Assembly: GCF_003611635.1 (NCBI RefSeq)
Contig: NZ_RAVZ01000050.1
Coordinates: 1-37,889 of the forward strand
Length of the DNA stretch: 37,889 nucleotides
Direction of reading: 5' to 3'
Origin: Corallococcus terminator
Lineage (GTDB): Bacteria; Myxococcota; Myxococcia; Myxococcales; Myxococcaceae
Numbering within the stretch: the first letter of the stretch is position 1; each line of letters begins with the position of its first letter. The notes under the pieces were generated by a model. The model saw nothing but the letters and a program-made list of their open reading frames with translations. It ran no database searches and was not told where the DNA came from. A program made the position numbers and the translations under genes. Shown piece after piece: positions 29,248 to 37,889 of the stretch.

Positions 29248-32200
29248 CTAGCGTCCCGGAATCTTTCCCTTCAGCTTATTGAACAAGCGTTGCGCCAGGG
29301 GAACAGAAGTCTCCGGGGTGGCAATCTTTGTCGGGGTGGCCGGCTGCTGCGTCGCGGTGGCCGCCGGGGCCACGGGCGTGAACTGCGACGCCACCTGCTC
29401 CAGCGTGTTGAGCAGCAGGGTGCGAGGGTGCAGCACCTGTCCCAGCTCCTTTTGCACGCGCATCACCACCTGGAACGACAGCAGCGAGTGCCCGCCGATG
29501 TTGAAGAAGTTGTCGTGCACGCCCACCTGCGCGATGCCGAGCACCTCCCGCCAGATGCGGGCCAACTGCTTCTCCATCTCCGTGCGGGGCGCGACGAACG
29601 CGTCCTCGGCGGGACGCGCGGCGCCGGCCGGAGGCGGCAGGGCCTTGCGGTCCACCTTGCCGTTGGGCGTGAGGGGCAGCGCCTCCAGCTCCACGAAGTG
29701 CTGCGGGACCATGTACTGCGGAAGCTGCGAGCGCAGGTGCTTGCGCAGCTCCGTGTCCGTGTACGCCTGTCCCGGCTTCGACACGAGGTACGCGACGAGG
29801 CGACGGTCGCCGGGCCGGTCCTCGCGCACGAGGGCGACGGCCTGGGCGAGAGAAGGGTGCGAAGCGAGCGCCGCCTCGACTTCACCCAATTCGATGCGGA
29901 AGCCGCGCAGCTTCACCTGCGAGTCATTGCGTCCCAGGTACTCGACGGTGCCGTCGGCAAGCCATCGAGCGAGGTCGCCGGTGCGGTACATGCGCTCGCC
30001 CTGGCGGAAGGGGTTGGGCAGGAAGCGCTCCTGCGTCAACTCCGGGCGGTGGAGGTAGCCCAGGGTGACGCCATCGCCGCCGATGTAGAGCTCACCCGCG
30101 ACGCCGACGGGCACGGGGGCCAGGTGGGCGTCGAGCAGGTAGAGCTGGGTGTTGGCGATGGGGCGGCCGATGCGGATGGAGGAGAGGGGAGGCTGTACGC
30201 GCCAGGTGGTGGACCAGACGGTGGTCTCCGTGGGGCCGTACATGTTCCAGAGGCTGCCGACGCGGGCGAGGAGGGCCTCGGCCAGTTCGCGGGGCAGGGC
30301 CTCGCCACCGCAGAGGGCCTTGAAGCCCGGGCGGGGCTGCCAGCCGGCTTCCAACAGCAGGCGCCAGGTGGAGGGCGTGGCCTGCATGACGGTGACGCCT
30401 TGCGACTCCAGCGCGGCCTTCAACAGGGGCCCATCCGCCGCGGTGTCACGGGAGGCGAGGACGACCTGGGCACCTGTGGTGAGCGGGAGGAAGAGCTCCA
30501 GGACGGCGATGTCGAAGGAGAGGGTGGTGACGGCGAGCAGGACGTCCTGGGCGGTGAGGCCCGGGGCCTCCTGCATGGTGGCGAGGAAGTTCACCACCGC
30601 GCGGTGCGGGACACGCACGCCCTTGGGCTTGCCCGTCGAACCCGAGGTGTAGATGACGTACGCCACTTCCTCCGGCGAGACGGAGAGCGGCTCGGGGGCC
30701 GTGTCCGCCTGTGAGGTCGTGTCCTCGACGAAGAGCGACTTCGCGGTGGTGGAGGGCAGGCTGCCCTGGAGCGCGCGCTGGGTGACGACGAGCGAGAGCT
30801 GCGCGTCCTCGACCATGAAGGAGAGGCGCTCGGGCGGGAAGCCTGGATCCAGCGGGACGTAGCCGGCTCCGGCCTGGAGGATGCCCAGCAGGCCGACGAC
30901 CATGTCCGGTCCGCGCTCGGTGAAGAGACCGACGAGGCTGCCCGGAGTGACACCGGCCTGCTTGAGCGCGTGCGCCACCTGATGGCCACGCTGGACGAGC
31001 TGGCGGTAGGTGAGCGTCGTGGCGCCGGAGCGCAGGGCGACGGCGTCGGGGGTGGCCTCGGCCTGGGCGGCGACGAGGGTGTGGACGAAGGCTTCGCGGT
31101 TGAAGGGCTGGGTGGTGGCGTTCCAGTCCACCAGCACGCGCTGCTTCTCTGCTTCCGGCAGCAGCGGCAGGCGCGCGACGGGCACCTCCGCGTCCGACAC
31201 CGCGGCGCGCAGCAGCGTGCGGATCTGTTCGAGCATGCGGACGACGGTGTCCCGCTCGAACAGGTCGGTGTTGTAGTCCATGCCGCCGACGATGCCGTGG
31301 GCCGTCTCCTTCACCCAGAAGCTCAGGTCCAGCGGCGTCGCGTGCGCGTGCACGTGCACCTGGCCGTAGGTGAGGCCTCCCAGGGTGTTGCCCCGGTTGC
31401 GCACGTCCTGGAAGGTGAAGAACGTCTGGAACAGCGGCGTGCGGCTCAGGTCGCGCTGCACACCCAACTGCTGGAGCAGCAGCTCGATGGGCATGTCCTG
31501 GTGGCCGAAGGCCTCCATGCACGTGGTGCGGACGCGGTCCAACAACTGCCGGAACGTCAGCTCCGGGCCCATCTGCGTGCGCAGCACGAGCGTGTTGACG
31601 AAGAAGCCGAGCAGGTCCTCCACCTCGGGATGCGAGCGACCCCGGATGGGCGTGCCCACCACCAGATCCTCCTGACCCGAGTAGCGGTGCAACAGCGTCT
31701 TGAAGGCCGTAAGCAGCACCATGTACAGCGTGGCGTTCGAATCGCGTCCCAGCTTCGTGAGCGCGTCGACCTCCGCCCCGGTGAGGACGAAGGGCTCGGT
31801 GCCGCCCTTGAGGCTCATCTGCGCGGGGCGCGGCTTGTCGGTGGGCAGCTCCAGCGCGGGCAGGTTCCCGGAGAGCTTCTGCCGCCAGTAGAGGGCCTGG
31901 CGCTCCAGCTCCTCACCCTGGAGCCAGTTGCGGTGCCACTCGGTGAAGTCCGCGTACTGGATGGGCAGGGCGGGGAGCTTGGGCTCCTTGCCCAACGTGA
32001 GCGCGGCGTAGAACACGTCCAGGTCACGCAGGAACACGTCGAACGACCACCCATCCCAGATGAGGTGATGGGGCATGAAGAAGAGGACGTGCTCGTGGGC
32101 CCCCATGCGGAACAGGGTGAGCCGGAACAGCGGCGGCGCGGTGATGGGGATGGACTCGTCCGCCAGCGCCTGGAGGCGGCGCAGCAGGTCCTCCTCGCGC

Positions 32201-35200
32201 AGGTTCGCGGGCACCGGCTCCAGGTCCACCGGCTCCAGGTCCACCGTCAGCGACGGAGCGATGTGCTGCACGGGCGTGCCTTCATCCCAGCGGACGAAGG
32301 TGCGCAGGGCGGAGTGACGCGCAAGCAACCTGTCGAAGCTGCCGCGCAGCGCGCCCACGTCCAGTTCCCCGTGGATGCGGAACGCCGCGGGCAGGTTGTA
32401 GACGGCGGTGCCCTGGTTGAGCTGCTCCAGGAACCACAGCCGCTGCTGCATCAGTGACAGCGGAGCGGGCGCCGTGCCCGCGCGCGGCGTGATGCGCTGG
32501 GCGGGGCTCGTGGCCCCGTCGTCACCGCGCACCAGCCGGGCCAGCTTCTCCACGGTGGGCGCTTCGAACATCCGGCGCAGCGTGAGGCTGACGTCCAGGG
32601 CGCGGCTCGCGCGCGTGAGGGCCTGCGAGGCCAGCAGGGAGTGTCCGCCCAGTCGGAAGAAGTCGGCCGTGACGCTCACCCGACGCAGGCCCAGCACGTC
32701 GGCGAAGATGTCCGCCAGCTTCTGCTCCGTCTCATCGCGGGGCGCGACGTACGCATCCTCGTGGATGCCCACCTGCGGCGACGGCAGCGCCTTGCGGTCC
32801 ACCTTGCCGTTGGGCGTGAGCGGCAGCGCGGGCAGCGCCACGAAGTGCTGCGGCACCATGTACTCCGGCAGCCCCTGCTTGAGGTGCGCGCGGAGGGCTT
32901 CATCCGGAGGCGTCGTCTGGCCGGGACGCGCGATGAGGTACGCGACGAGGCGACGGTCGCCGGGCCGGTCCTCGCGCACGAGGGCGACGGCCTGGGCGAG
33001 AGAAGGGTGCGAAGCGAGCGCCGCTTCGACTTCACCCAATTCGATGCGGAAGCCGCGCAGCTTCACCTGCGAGTCATTGCGTCCCAGGTACTCGACGGTG
33101 CCGTCGGCGAGCCAGCGAGCGAGGTCGCCGGTGCGGTACATGCGCTCGCCCTGGCGGAAGGGGTTGGGCAGGAAGCGCTCCTGCGTCAACTCCGGGCGGT
33201 GGAGGTAGCCCAGGGTGACGCCGTCGCCGCCGATGTAGAGCTCGCCGGCGACGCCGACGGGCACGGGGGCCAGGTGGGCGTCGAGCAGGTAGAGCTGGGT
33301 GTTGGCGATGGGGCGGCCGATGCGGATGGAGGAGAGGGGAGGCTGCACGCGCCAGGTGGTGGACCAGACGGTGGTCTCGGTGGGGCCGTACATGTTCCAG
33401 AGGCTGCCGACGCGGGCGAGGAGGGCCTCGGCCAGTTCGCGGGGCAGGGCCTCGCCACCGCAGAGGGCCTTGAAGCCCGGGCGGGGCTGCCAGCCAGCCT
33501 CCAACAGCAGGCGCCAGGTGGAGGGCGTCGCCTGCATGACGGTGACGCCGTTGGACTCCAACGCGGCCTTGAGGAGCGCGCCGTCGGAAGCGGTCTCGCG
33601 CGAGGCGAGGACGACCTGGGCACCGGTGGTGAGCGGGAGGAAGAGCTCCAGGACGGCGATGTCGAAGGAGAGCGTGGTGACGGCGAGCAGGACGTCCTGA
33701 GCGGTGAGGCCCGGGGCTTCCTGCATGGTGGCGAGGAAGTTCACCACCGCGCGATGGGGCACGCGCACGCCCTTGGGCTTGCCCGTCGAACCCGAGGTGT
33801 AGATGACGTACGCCACTTCCTCCGGCGAGACGGAGGGCGCCGGGGGCGCGGACTCGGGCTGCGAGGCCGTGTCCTCCAGCAGGAGCGGCTTCACGGTGGT
33901 GGAGGGCAGGGCCGCCACCAACGACTGCTGCGTGAGGATGGTGGAGAGCTTCGCGTCCTCGACCATGAAGGAGAGGCGCTCGGGCGGGAAGCCCGGATCC
34001 AGAGGGACGTAGCCAGCACCGGCCTGGAGGATGCCCAGCAGGCCGACGACCATGTCCGGGCCACGCTCGGTGAAGAGGCCGACGAGGCTTCCGGGCGTGA
34101 CACCGGCCTGCTTGAGCGCGTGCGCCACCTGATGGCCGCGCTGGACGAGCTGGCGGTAGGTGAGCGTCACGGCGCCAGAGCGCAAGGCGACGGCGTCAGG
34201 GGTGGCCTCGGCCTGGGCGGCGACGAGGGTGTGGACGAAGGCCTCGCGGTTGAAGGGCCGGGTGGTGGCGTTCCAGTCCACCAGCACGCGCTGCTTCTCC
34301 GCCTCTGGCAGCAGCGGCAGGCGCGCGACCGGGGTCTCCGCGTCGGCGATCACGCCCCGCAGCAATTCTTCGTAACATGACATCCAGCGGCGAACCGTGG
34401 AGCCCTCGAAGAGGTCGGTGTTGTACTGGCACTCCAGCACCACGCGGCCATGGGCCTCGGACGCGTTGATGAAGAGGTCGAAGTTCTCGAAGTGGCGCGG
34501 GTTGCTCGCCAGGGTGCAGGTGAGGCCATGGAACGAGAGCTGCTCACCCGTGACGGCCTGATCCACGTTGAACAGCACGTTGACCAGCGGCAGGCGGCTG
34601 GGGTCCCGGGGCAGCGCGAGCTGCTTGAGCAGCGTGCCGAACGTGTACTCCTGGTGCTCGTAGGCATCGAGCATCGTGGTGCGCAGTTGCTTGAGCACCT
34701 GCGTGAAGGGCGCCTCCGCGGACACGTTGCTGCGCAGGGGCAGCGCGTTCACGCAGTGCCCGACCAGGTTCTTCAGCCCGGCCACGGACTGACCCGCGGC
34801 GGGGATGGCGACCACCACGTCCTCCAGCCCGGTGAGCCGGTGCAGGAGCGCCTTGAAGCCCGCGAGCAGCGTGGTGAAGAAGCTGCCGCCATGGCGCGCG
34901 CCCACGCGCTTGAGCTGTTCGACGAGCGCCGGCTCCAGGACGTAGTCCTCGCGCCGGGAGCTGTACGTCTTCGACGGCGGCCGACGCTTGTCCAGCGGCA
35001 GTTCCAGCACCGGCAGCGTGCCGGAGAACTTCTGGAGCCAGTAGCGCTCGTGCTCCGCGTACTCCGCCGTCGTGGCCAACTGCTGCTGCGCGAGGGCGTA
35101 GTCGCTGAAGAGGGGCGCGGGGGTGATGTCCGGCTGCACCCGACGCACCTGCGCCGAGTAGAACGTCGCCAGGTCGCGCAACATCACCGCCATGGACCAG

Positions 35201-35700
35201 CCGTCGCACACGATGTGGTGCGCGGTCAGCGTCAGCAGGTGCTGATCCTCGGCGAGCCGCACGAGCCTCGGGCGCAGCAGGGGACCGGCCTCCAGGGGCA
35301 GCGGCGTCTCCACCTCGTGGGACACCAGCTCCCGGAGCCGGGCCTCGCGCTCGGAGGAGGGCAGCGCGTCCAGCTCCACCACGTCCATCATGACGGGCGT
35401 GGTGCGCGCCACGCACAACGTGAGGCCATCCGCGCTGAAGGTGCTGCGCAGCGCTTCGTGCTGCTCCACCATGTCCTGGAGCGCCGCGCGCAGGCTCTCG
35501 ACGTTCAGCGGGCCCTGGAGCCGCACGGACATGGACTCGTTGAAGGCGCACGACGCGTCGGGGCCCATCTGCACGCCGGTCCACACCTCGCGCTGGGGCT
35601 CGGTGGACGGGACGGTGAGCTGAAGGGCAGGCCCGGCGAACGGATCGAAGTCGTCGGGAAGGTCCTGCGTCTCGGGCGTGGAGGGATTCGGGGTCTTCAT
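29248..35700 (-). CDS. Two-module nonribosomal peptide synthetase (C-A-PCP-C-A-PCP)
   Basis: A 2150-residue NRPS that adds two amino acids. Domains: C1 about 25-450 with HHIVCDG (161-167); A1 about 480-985 with TSGSTGKPKG from 635; PCP1 with GGHSLLAS from 1018 (Ser1021 takes phosphopantetheine); C2 about 1075-1500 with HHLIWDG (1211-1217); A2 about 1530-2035 with TSGSTGKPKG from 1685; PCP2 with GGHSLLSF from 2069 (Ser2072). The C motifs are intact. Reading the specificity positions by eye against GrsA gives D-I-L-Q-L-G-M-V-W(-K) for both A domains, close to the glycine code DILQLGLIWK, so two glycines are the best guess. There is no epimerase, methylase or thioesterase; the last 40 residues are a PT-rich linker and a basic helix that may dock a partner. 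The ATG overlaps the upstream stop (ATGA). Confidence 0.95.
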   Translation of the reverse strand: MKTPNPSTPETQDLPDDFDPFAGPALQLTVPSTEPQREVWTGVQMGPDASCAFNESMSVRLQGPLNVESLRAALQDMVEQHEALRSTFSADGLTLCVARTTPVMMDVVELDALPSSEREARLRELVSHEVETPLPLEAGPLLRPRLVRLAEDQHLLTLTAHHIVCDGWSMAVMLRDLATFYSAQVRRVQPDITPAPLFSDYALAQQQLATTAEYAEHERYWLQKFSGTLPVLELPLDKRRPPSKTYSSRREDYVLEPALVEQLKRVGARHGGSFFTTLLAGFKALLHRLTGLEDVVVAIPAAGQSVAGLKNLVGHCVNALPLRSNVSAEAPFTQVLKQLRTTMLDAYEHQEYTFGTLLKQLALPRDPSRLPLVNVLFNVDQAVTGEQLSFHGLTCTLASNPRHFENFDLFINASEAHGRVVLECQYNTDLFEGSTVRRWMSCYEELLRGVIADAETPVARLPLLPEAEKQRVLVDWNATTRPFNREAFVHTLVAAQAEATPDAVALRSGAVTLTYRQLVQRGHQVAHALKQAGVTPGSLVGLFTERGPDMVVGLLGILQAGAGYVPLDPGFPPERLSFMVEDAKLSTILTQQSLVAALPSTTVKPLLLEDTASQPESAPPAPSVSPEEVAYVIYTSGSTGKPKGVRVPHRAVVNFLATMQEAPGLTAQDVLLAVTTLSFDIAVLELFLPLTTGAQVVLASRETASDGALLKAALESNGVTVMQATPSTWRLLLEAGWQPRPGFKALCGGEALPRELAEALLARVGSLWNMYGPTETTVWSTTWRVQPPLSSIRIGRPIANTQLYLLDAHLAPVPVGVAGELYIGGDGVTLGYLHRPELTQERFLPNPFRQGERMYRTGDLARWLADGTVEYLGRNDSQVKLRGFRIELGEVEAALASHPSLAQAVALVREDRPGDRRLVAYLIARPGQTTPPDEALRAHLKQGLPEYMVPQHFVALPALPLTPNGKVDRKALPSPQVGIHEDAYVAPRDETEQKLADIFADVLGLRRVSVTADFFRLGGHSLLASQALTRASRALDVSLTLRRMFEAPTVEKLARLVRGDDGATSPAQRITPRAGTAPAPLSLMQQRLWFLEQLNQGTAVYNLPAAFRIHGELDVGALRGSFDRLLARHSALRTFVRWDEGTPVQHIAPSLTVDLEPVDLEPVPANLREEDLLRRLQALADESIPITAPPLFRLTLFRMGAHEHVLFFMPHHLIWDGWSFDVFLRDLDVFYAALTLGKEPKLPALPIQYADFTEWHRNWLQGEELERQALYWRQKLSGNLPALELPTDKPRPAQMSLKGGTEPFVLTGAEVDALTKLGRDSNATLYMVLLTAFKTLLHRYSGQEDLVVGTPIRGRSHPEVEDLLGFFVNTLVLRTQMGPELTFRQLLDRVRTTCMEAFGHQDMPIELLLQQLGVQRDLSRTPLFQTFFTFQDVRNRGNTLGGLTYGQVHVHAHATPLDLSFWVKETAHGIVGGMDYNTDLFERDTVVRMLEQIRTLLRAAVSDAEVPVARLPLLPEAEKQRVLVDWNATTQPFNREAFVHTLVAAQAEATPDAVALRSGATTLTYRQLVQRGHQVAHALKQAGVTPGSLVGLFTERGPDMVVGLLGILQAGAGYVPLDPGFPPERLSFMVEDAQLSLVVTQRALQGSLPSTTAKSLFVEDTTSQADTAPEPLSVSPEEVAYVIYTSGSTGKPKGVRVPHRAVVNFLATMQEAPGLTAQDVLLAVTTLSFDIAVLELFLPLTTGAQVVLASRDTAADGPLLKAALESQGVTVMQATPSTWRLLLEAGWQPRPGFKALCGGEALPRELAEALLARVGSLWNMYGPTETTVWSTTWRVQPPLSSIRIGRPIANTQLYLLDAHLAPVPVGVAGELYIGGDGVTLGYLHRPELTQERFLPNPFRQGERMYRTGDLARWLADGTVEYLGRNDSQVKLRGFRIELGEVEAALASHPSLAQAVALVREDRPGDRRLVAYLVSKPGQAYTDTELRKHLRSQLPQYMVPQHFVELEALPLTPNGKVDRKALPPPAGAARPAEDAFVAPRTEMEKQLARIWREVLGIAQVGVHDNFFNIGGHSLLSFQVVMRVQKELGQVLHPRTLLLNTLEQVASQFTPVAPAATATQQPATPTKIATPETSVPLAQRLFNKLKGKIPGR
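29785..31180 (-). repeat. Long intragenic repeat, copy 2 (adenylation domain A2)
   Basis: This stretch is nearly identical at DNA level to 32935-34330, offset by 3150 bases, and encodes most of A2. The linker around 30680-30810 is the most diverged part. Boundaries are approximate, judged by eye. Confidence 0.75.
32935..34330 (-). repeat. Long intragenic repeat, copy 1 (adenylation domain A1)
   Basis: Partner of 29785-31180 and encodes most of A1. About 200 consecutive residues, from GVTVMQATPSTW to RPGDRRLVAYL, are identical between copies, with few silent changes. This suggests module duplication or recent gene conversion. Confidence 0.75.
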
Positions 35701-37889
35701 CGGGTCTCGCTCAACTTGACGAACTTGCCGGGCTGCGACGGGTGCGGGACGAACCAGGCGGGGTTGCCCTGCGGATCACGTCCCAGGCGCGCGCCGGGTA
35801 CCGGAGGCTGGTTGGCATCGAAGGCCACGGCCGCGGGGGCCTGCGTCTGACGGGCCGTGCCCGGCAGGAAGCCCGCGTCCTGCAACTCGGTGACGCTGTC
35901 CTGGAACGCGTTGATGAGGCGCTGGAGGTCCGCGTCCGTGTGGGCCGTGGTGAAGAAGCAGGGGAAGCCGTCCCAGATGTGGATGCCCTTGTCACGCAGC
36001 AGGCAGAACAGCAGGTCCCCGTGGGAGATGTCCGCCGTGACGAACGTCTTCCACAGCGACCCGAAGTGCTTGATGCGCAGGGGCGCGCCCACCTCGTCGA
36101 AGAACGCGTTGAGCGTGTTCGCCAGCGTGTCCGCCTTCGCGCTCACGCTGCGCTGCAGCTCCGGGCCCGCGGCCTTCATGTGCTCCAGCGCGGCCTTCGC
36201 GGCGGCGAGCGCCAGCGGGTGGCGCACGAAGGTGCCGGCGAAGTACGTCACGCCCACCGTGGGCACCGAGTCGTCACCGAACTGCCAGTGGCCGCCGTCC
36301 AGCGCGTCCATGAAGGGGCGCTTGCCCGCGATGACGCCAATGGGCATCCCGCCGCCCACGACCTTGCCGTAGGTCGCCACGTCCGCCTGCACGCCGAACA
36401 CCGCCTGGGCGCCGCCCGGGTGCATGCGGAAGCCGGTGATGACCTCGTCGAAGATGTAGACGGAGCCGGACTTCTGGGTGAGGTCGCGCAACTGGTGCAG
36501 GAACTCGCGCGGCTGGAAGTCGGGACGCCGGCTCTGCACCGGCTCCACCATGATGGCGGCCAGCGAGTCCGCGCGCTGGCGCAGGATTTCGAGCGTCTCC
36601 GGCGTGCCGTAGTCCAGCACCAGCACGTCCTGCACCGCGCCCGCCATGATGCCCGGGGCGGCCGGCACGGTGCGCAGGCTCTTGGTGCCGCGCACCAGCA
36701 CCTCGTCGAAGATGCCGTGGTAGCTGCCGGCGAAGATGGCCACCGTGCTGCGGCCGGTGACGGTGCGCGCGATGCGCAGCGCCCCCATCACCGCCTCGGA
36801 GCCGGTGTTGCAGAGGGCCGCGCGGTCCGCGCCGGTGAACTCACAGACGAGCTTCGCCACCTCACCCGCGAGCGGGTGCATGGGCCCCAGCTCGTAGCCG
36901 TCGTCCACCTGCTTGCGCACCGCCTGGGTGATGAAGTCCGGCGCGTGGCCGAACATCACGGAGCCGAAGCCGTTGAGCGCGTCCAGGTACTGGTTGCCGT
37001 CCACGTCCCAGAGCTGCGAGCCCTTGGAGCGGTTCACCGCCAGCGGGTAGATGAGCTCCTTGAGCAGCGGCCGGAAGCCCGTCACCACGCGCGGGTCGGA
37101 CAACTGGCTCCGGTTCTCCTGGGCCGCGCGCTTGGATCCCTGCGTCTTCGCGTTGTAGCGGCGGGTGAAGTCCTCCAGGAACGTCTGCTGGCGGGGCGTG
37201 AGCGCATCCTTCGGCGCGAGGCTGATGCGCGCGATGGCGCCGAAGGCCTTCTTCACGTCGTACTTCACCGGGCCCTTCAGCTCGGCCTCGTCCGCCGGGG
37301 CGGCGACGGGCGCGGTGGCGGCAGGAGCCTCCGGGGCCACGGCCACCGGCGCGGGCTGGAGCTGCACGGGCGCGGGCTGGAGCTGCACGGGCGCGGGCTG
37401 GAGCTGCACGGGCGCCGGGGCGGCCACGGCGGCGGGCTGGCCGGACAGGATGGCGAGCTGCTGGGTCATCAGCCGCAGTTGCTGTTCGATGACGGCCTGG
37501 AGCGTGCCAACGGGCGCGGACGGACCCTGCGCCTGGACCTGGAACACGGGGGCGCTGGCGACCGGCGCGGCGGCGACGTGCTGCTGCGCGAGGATGTTCG
37601 CGGCGAGCTGCGCGGGGGCGCTCGGCGCGGCGGCGGCCACGGGAGCGGGAGCGGCCTCCGGGGGCATCCGGCCGTCGAGGAACGCGGCGAGGTCGCCGAG
37701 CGACGGCACCTCTTCCAGGAGCTGCCGGAAGGTGACCTTCACGCCGAACTGCTTCTGCACCGCGAGCGCCGCCTGCGTGAGCACCAGCGAGTCGAGCCCC
37801 AGCTCCAGGAAGCTCGCGCCCGCGTCGGCATCGCCGAGCTCCAGGCCGCTGAGTTCCTCGAACAGGTTGCGCAGGGTGGGGATGAGACG
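35697..37889 (-). CDS. Carrier protein-aminotransferase (class III, GSAM type), 5' end beyond window
   Basis: The visible 730 residues are the C-terminal part of a longer assembly-line protein that runs off the right edge. Residues 1-80 are a carrier domain with FLELGLDSL (Ser34 is the phosphopantetheine site). Residues 95-215 are an Ala/Pro linker with three perfect PAPVQLQ repeats. From about 225 a glutamate-1-semialdehyde aminotransferase-like domain follows, with NGFGSVMFGH, NTGSEAVMGALR, IFDEVITGFR and the PLP lysine K509 in YGKVVGGG. Such integrated AMT domains, as in mycosubtilin and iturin synthetases, aminate a beta-keto chain held on a carrier. The C-terminal 50 residues resemble a linker before the next protein. 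The stop overlaps the NRPS start by ATGA, so the amine it makes probably feeds the first condensation domain. Upstream PKS modules are expected but unseen. Confidence 0.9.
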   Translation of the reverse strand, partial: RLIPTLRNLFEELSGLELGDADAGASFLELGLDSLVLTQAALAVQKQFGVKVTFRQLLEEVPSLGDLAAFLDGRMPPEAAPAPVAAAAPSAPAQLAANILAQQHVAAAPVASAPVFQVQAQGPSAPVGTLQAVIEQQLRLMTQQLAILSGQPAAVAAPAPVQLQPAPVQLQPAPVQLQPAPVAVAPEAPAATAPVAAPADEAELKGPVKYDVKKAFGAIARISLAPKDALTPRQQTFLEDFTRRYNAKTQGSKRAAQENRSQLSDPRVVTGFRPLLKELIYPLAVNRSKGSQLWDVDGNQYLDALNGFGSVMFGHAPDFITQAVRKQVDDGYELGPMHPLAGEVAKLVCEFTGADRAALCNTGSEAVMGALRIARTVTGRSTVAIFAGSYHGIFDEVLVRGTKSLRTVPAAPGIMAGAVQDVLVLDYGTPETLEILRQRADSLAAIMVEPVQSRRPDFQPREFLHQLRDLTQKSGSVYIFDEVITGFRMHPGGAQAVFGVQADVATYGKVVGGGMPIGVIAGKRPFMDALDGGHWQFGDDSVPTVGVTYFAGTFVRHPLALAAAKAALEHMKAAGPELQRSVSAKADTLANTLNAFFDEVGAPLRIKHFGSLWKTFVTADISHGDLLFCLLRDKGIHIWDGFPCFFTTAHTDADLQRLINAFQDSVTELQDAGFLPGTARQTQAPAAVAFDANQPPVPGARLGRDPQGNPAWFVPHPSQPGKFVKLSETR
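37351..37413 (-). repeat. Three perfect 21-bp tandem repeats in the linker
   Basis: Three identical 21-base units, each coding for PAPVQLQ on the minus strand, lie back to back in the linker between carrier and aminotransferase domains. Copy number may vary by slippage without disturbing the frame. Confidence 0.9.

Noticed and set aside
29134-30714. 526-residue plus-strand frame opposite the NRPS end
   Set aside because: Antisense shadow with biased composition and no recognisable domain.
32641-34380. 579-residue plus-strand frame opposite the NRPS
   Set aside because: Shadow of the NRPS coding strand; the similar frame opposite the second module repeats because the DNA repeats.
37351-37413. 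Tandem repeats as a CRISPR-like array
   Set aside because: The 21-base units abut with no spacers and encode in-frame PAPVQLQ linker repeats.

Overview
The window looks like chromosomal DNA from a myxobacterium of the Myxococcaceae (Corallococcus or Myxococcus type). This rests on very G+C-rich third codon positions, densely packed genes, lipoproteins with the cysteine-rich spacer common in this group, a PKS/NRPS-type assembly line, and a TPR/cyclic-nucleotide-sensor protein. The genus is inference; there is no rRNA or other marker gene. I find 28 protein genes that are intact or cut only by the window edge, one decayed transposase, and no tRNA, rRNA or CRISPR array.

Layout. 0.1-2.1 kb: pantothenate kinase (coaA) and a cysteine synthase, on the plus strand. 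2.1-3.4 kb: a solitary restriction-type nuclease-fold protein of lower G+C. 3.7-6.9 kb: a Met-zincin lipoprotein, an IS3-family remnant and a secreted NTF2-like protein. 6.9-8.2 kb: a DUF418 membrane protein. 8.4-11.8 kb: a tightly coupled minus-strand operon of a Rieske oxygenase, a membrane desaturase and a PAP2-squalene/phytoene-synthase fusion, probably making or tailoring an isoprenoid lipid. 11.9-13.6 kb: a TPR/cNMP-binding protein and a small membrane protein. 13.6-14.9 kb: an unknown secreted protein.

15.0-20.1 kb holds the most striking block. Five minus-strand genes overlap or abut: an ECF-like sigma factor, a 123-aa helical protein, an ImmA/IrrE-type metalloprotease, a NurA-like protein and a HerA-like DNA translocase. 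Sampled stretches are lower in G+C than the flanks. I read it as a self-regulated DNA-processing cassette, probably for phage defence or DNA-damage response, in which the protease and small protein control the sigma factor that drives the nuclease-helicase pair. The control circuit is inference.

20.4-23.2 kb: a secreted L-asparaginase and an aspartate 4-decarboxylase form an asparagine-to-alanine catabolic operon. Divergent from it, 23.4-25.0 kb encodes an acyltransferase of the LuxI/FeeM/GNAT fold followed by a haem-oxygenase-like putative di-iron oxidase. A C2-like lipoprotein, a LuxR-type regulator and an acidic secreted protein follow.

27.6-37.9 kb is the end of a biosynthetic cluster running off the right edge. 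It contains a carrier protein-aminotransferase protein, a two-module NRPS (C-A-PCP-C-A-PCP) with near-identical glycine-like adenylation domains and no thioesterase, and two alpha/beta hydrolases with unorthodox nucleophile elbows that may take part in release or editing.
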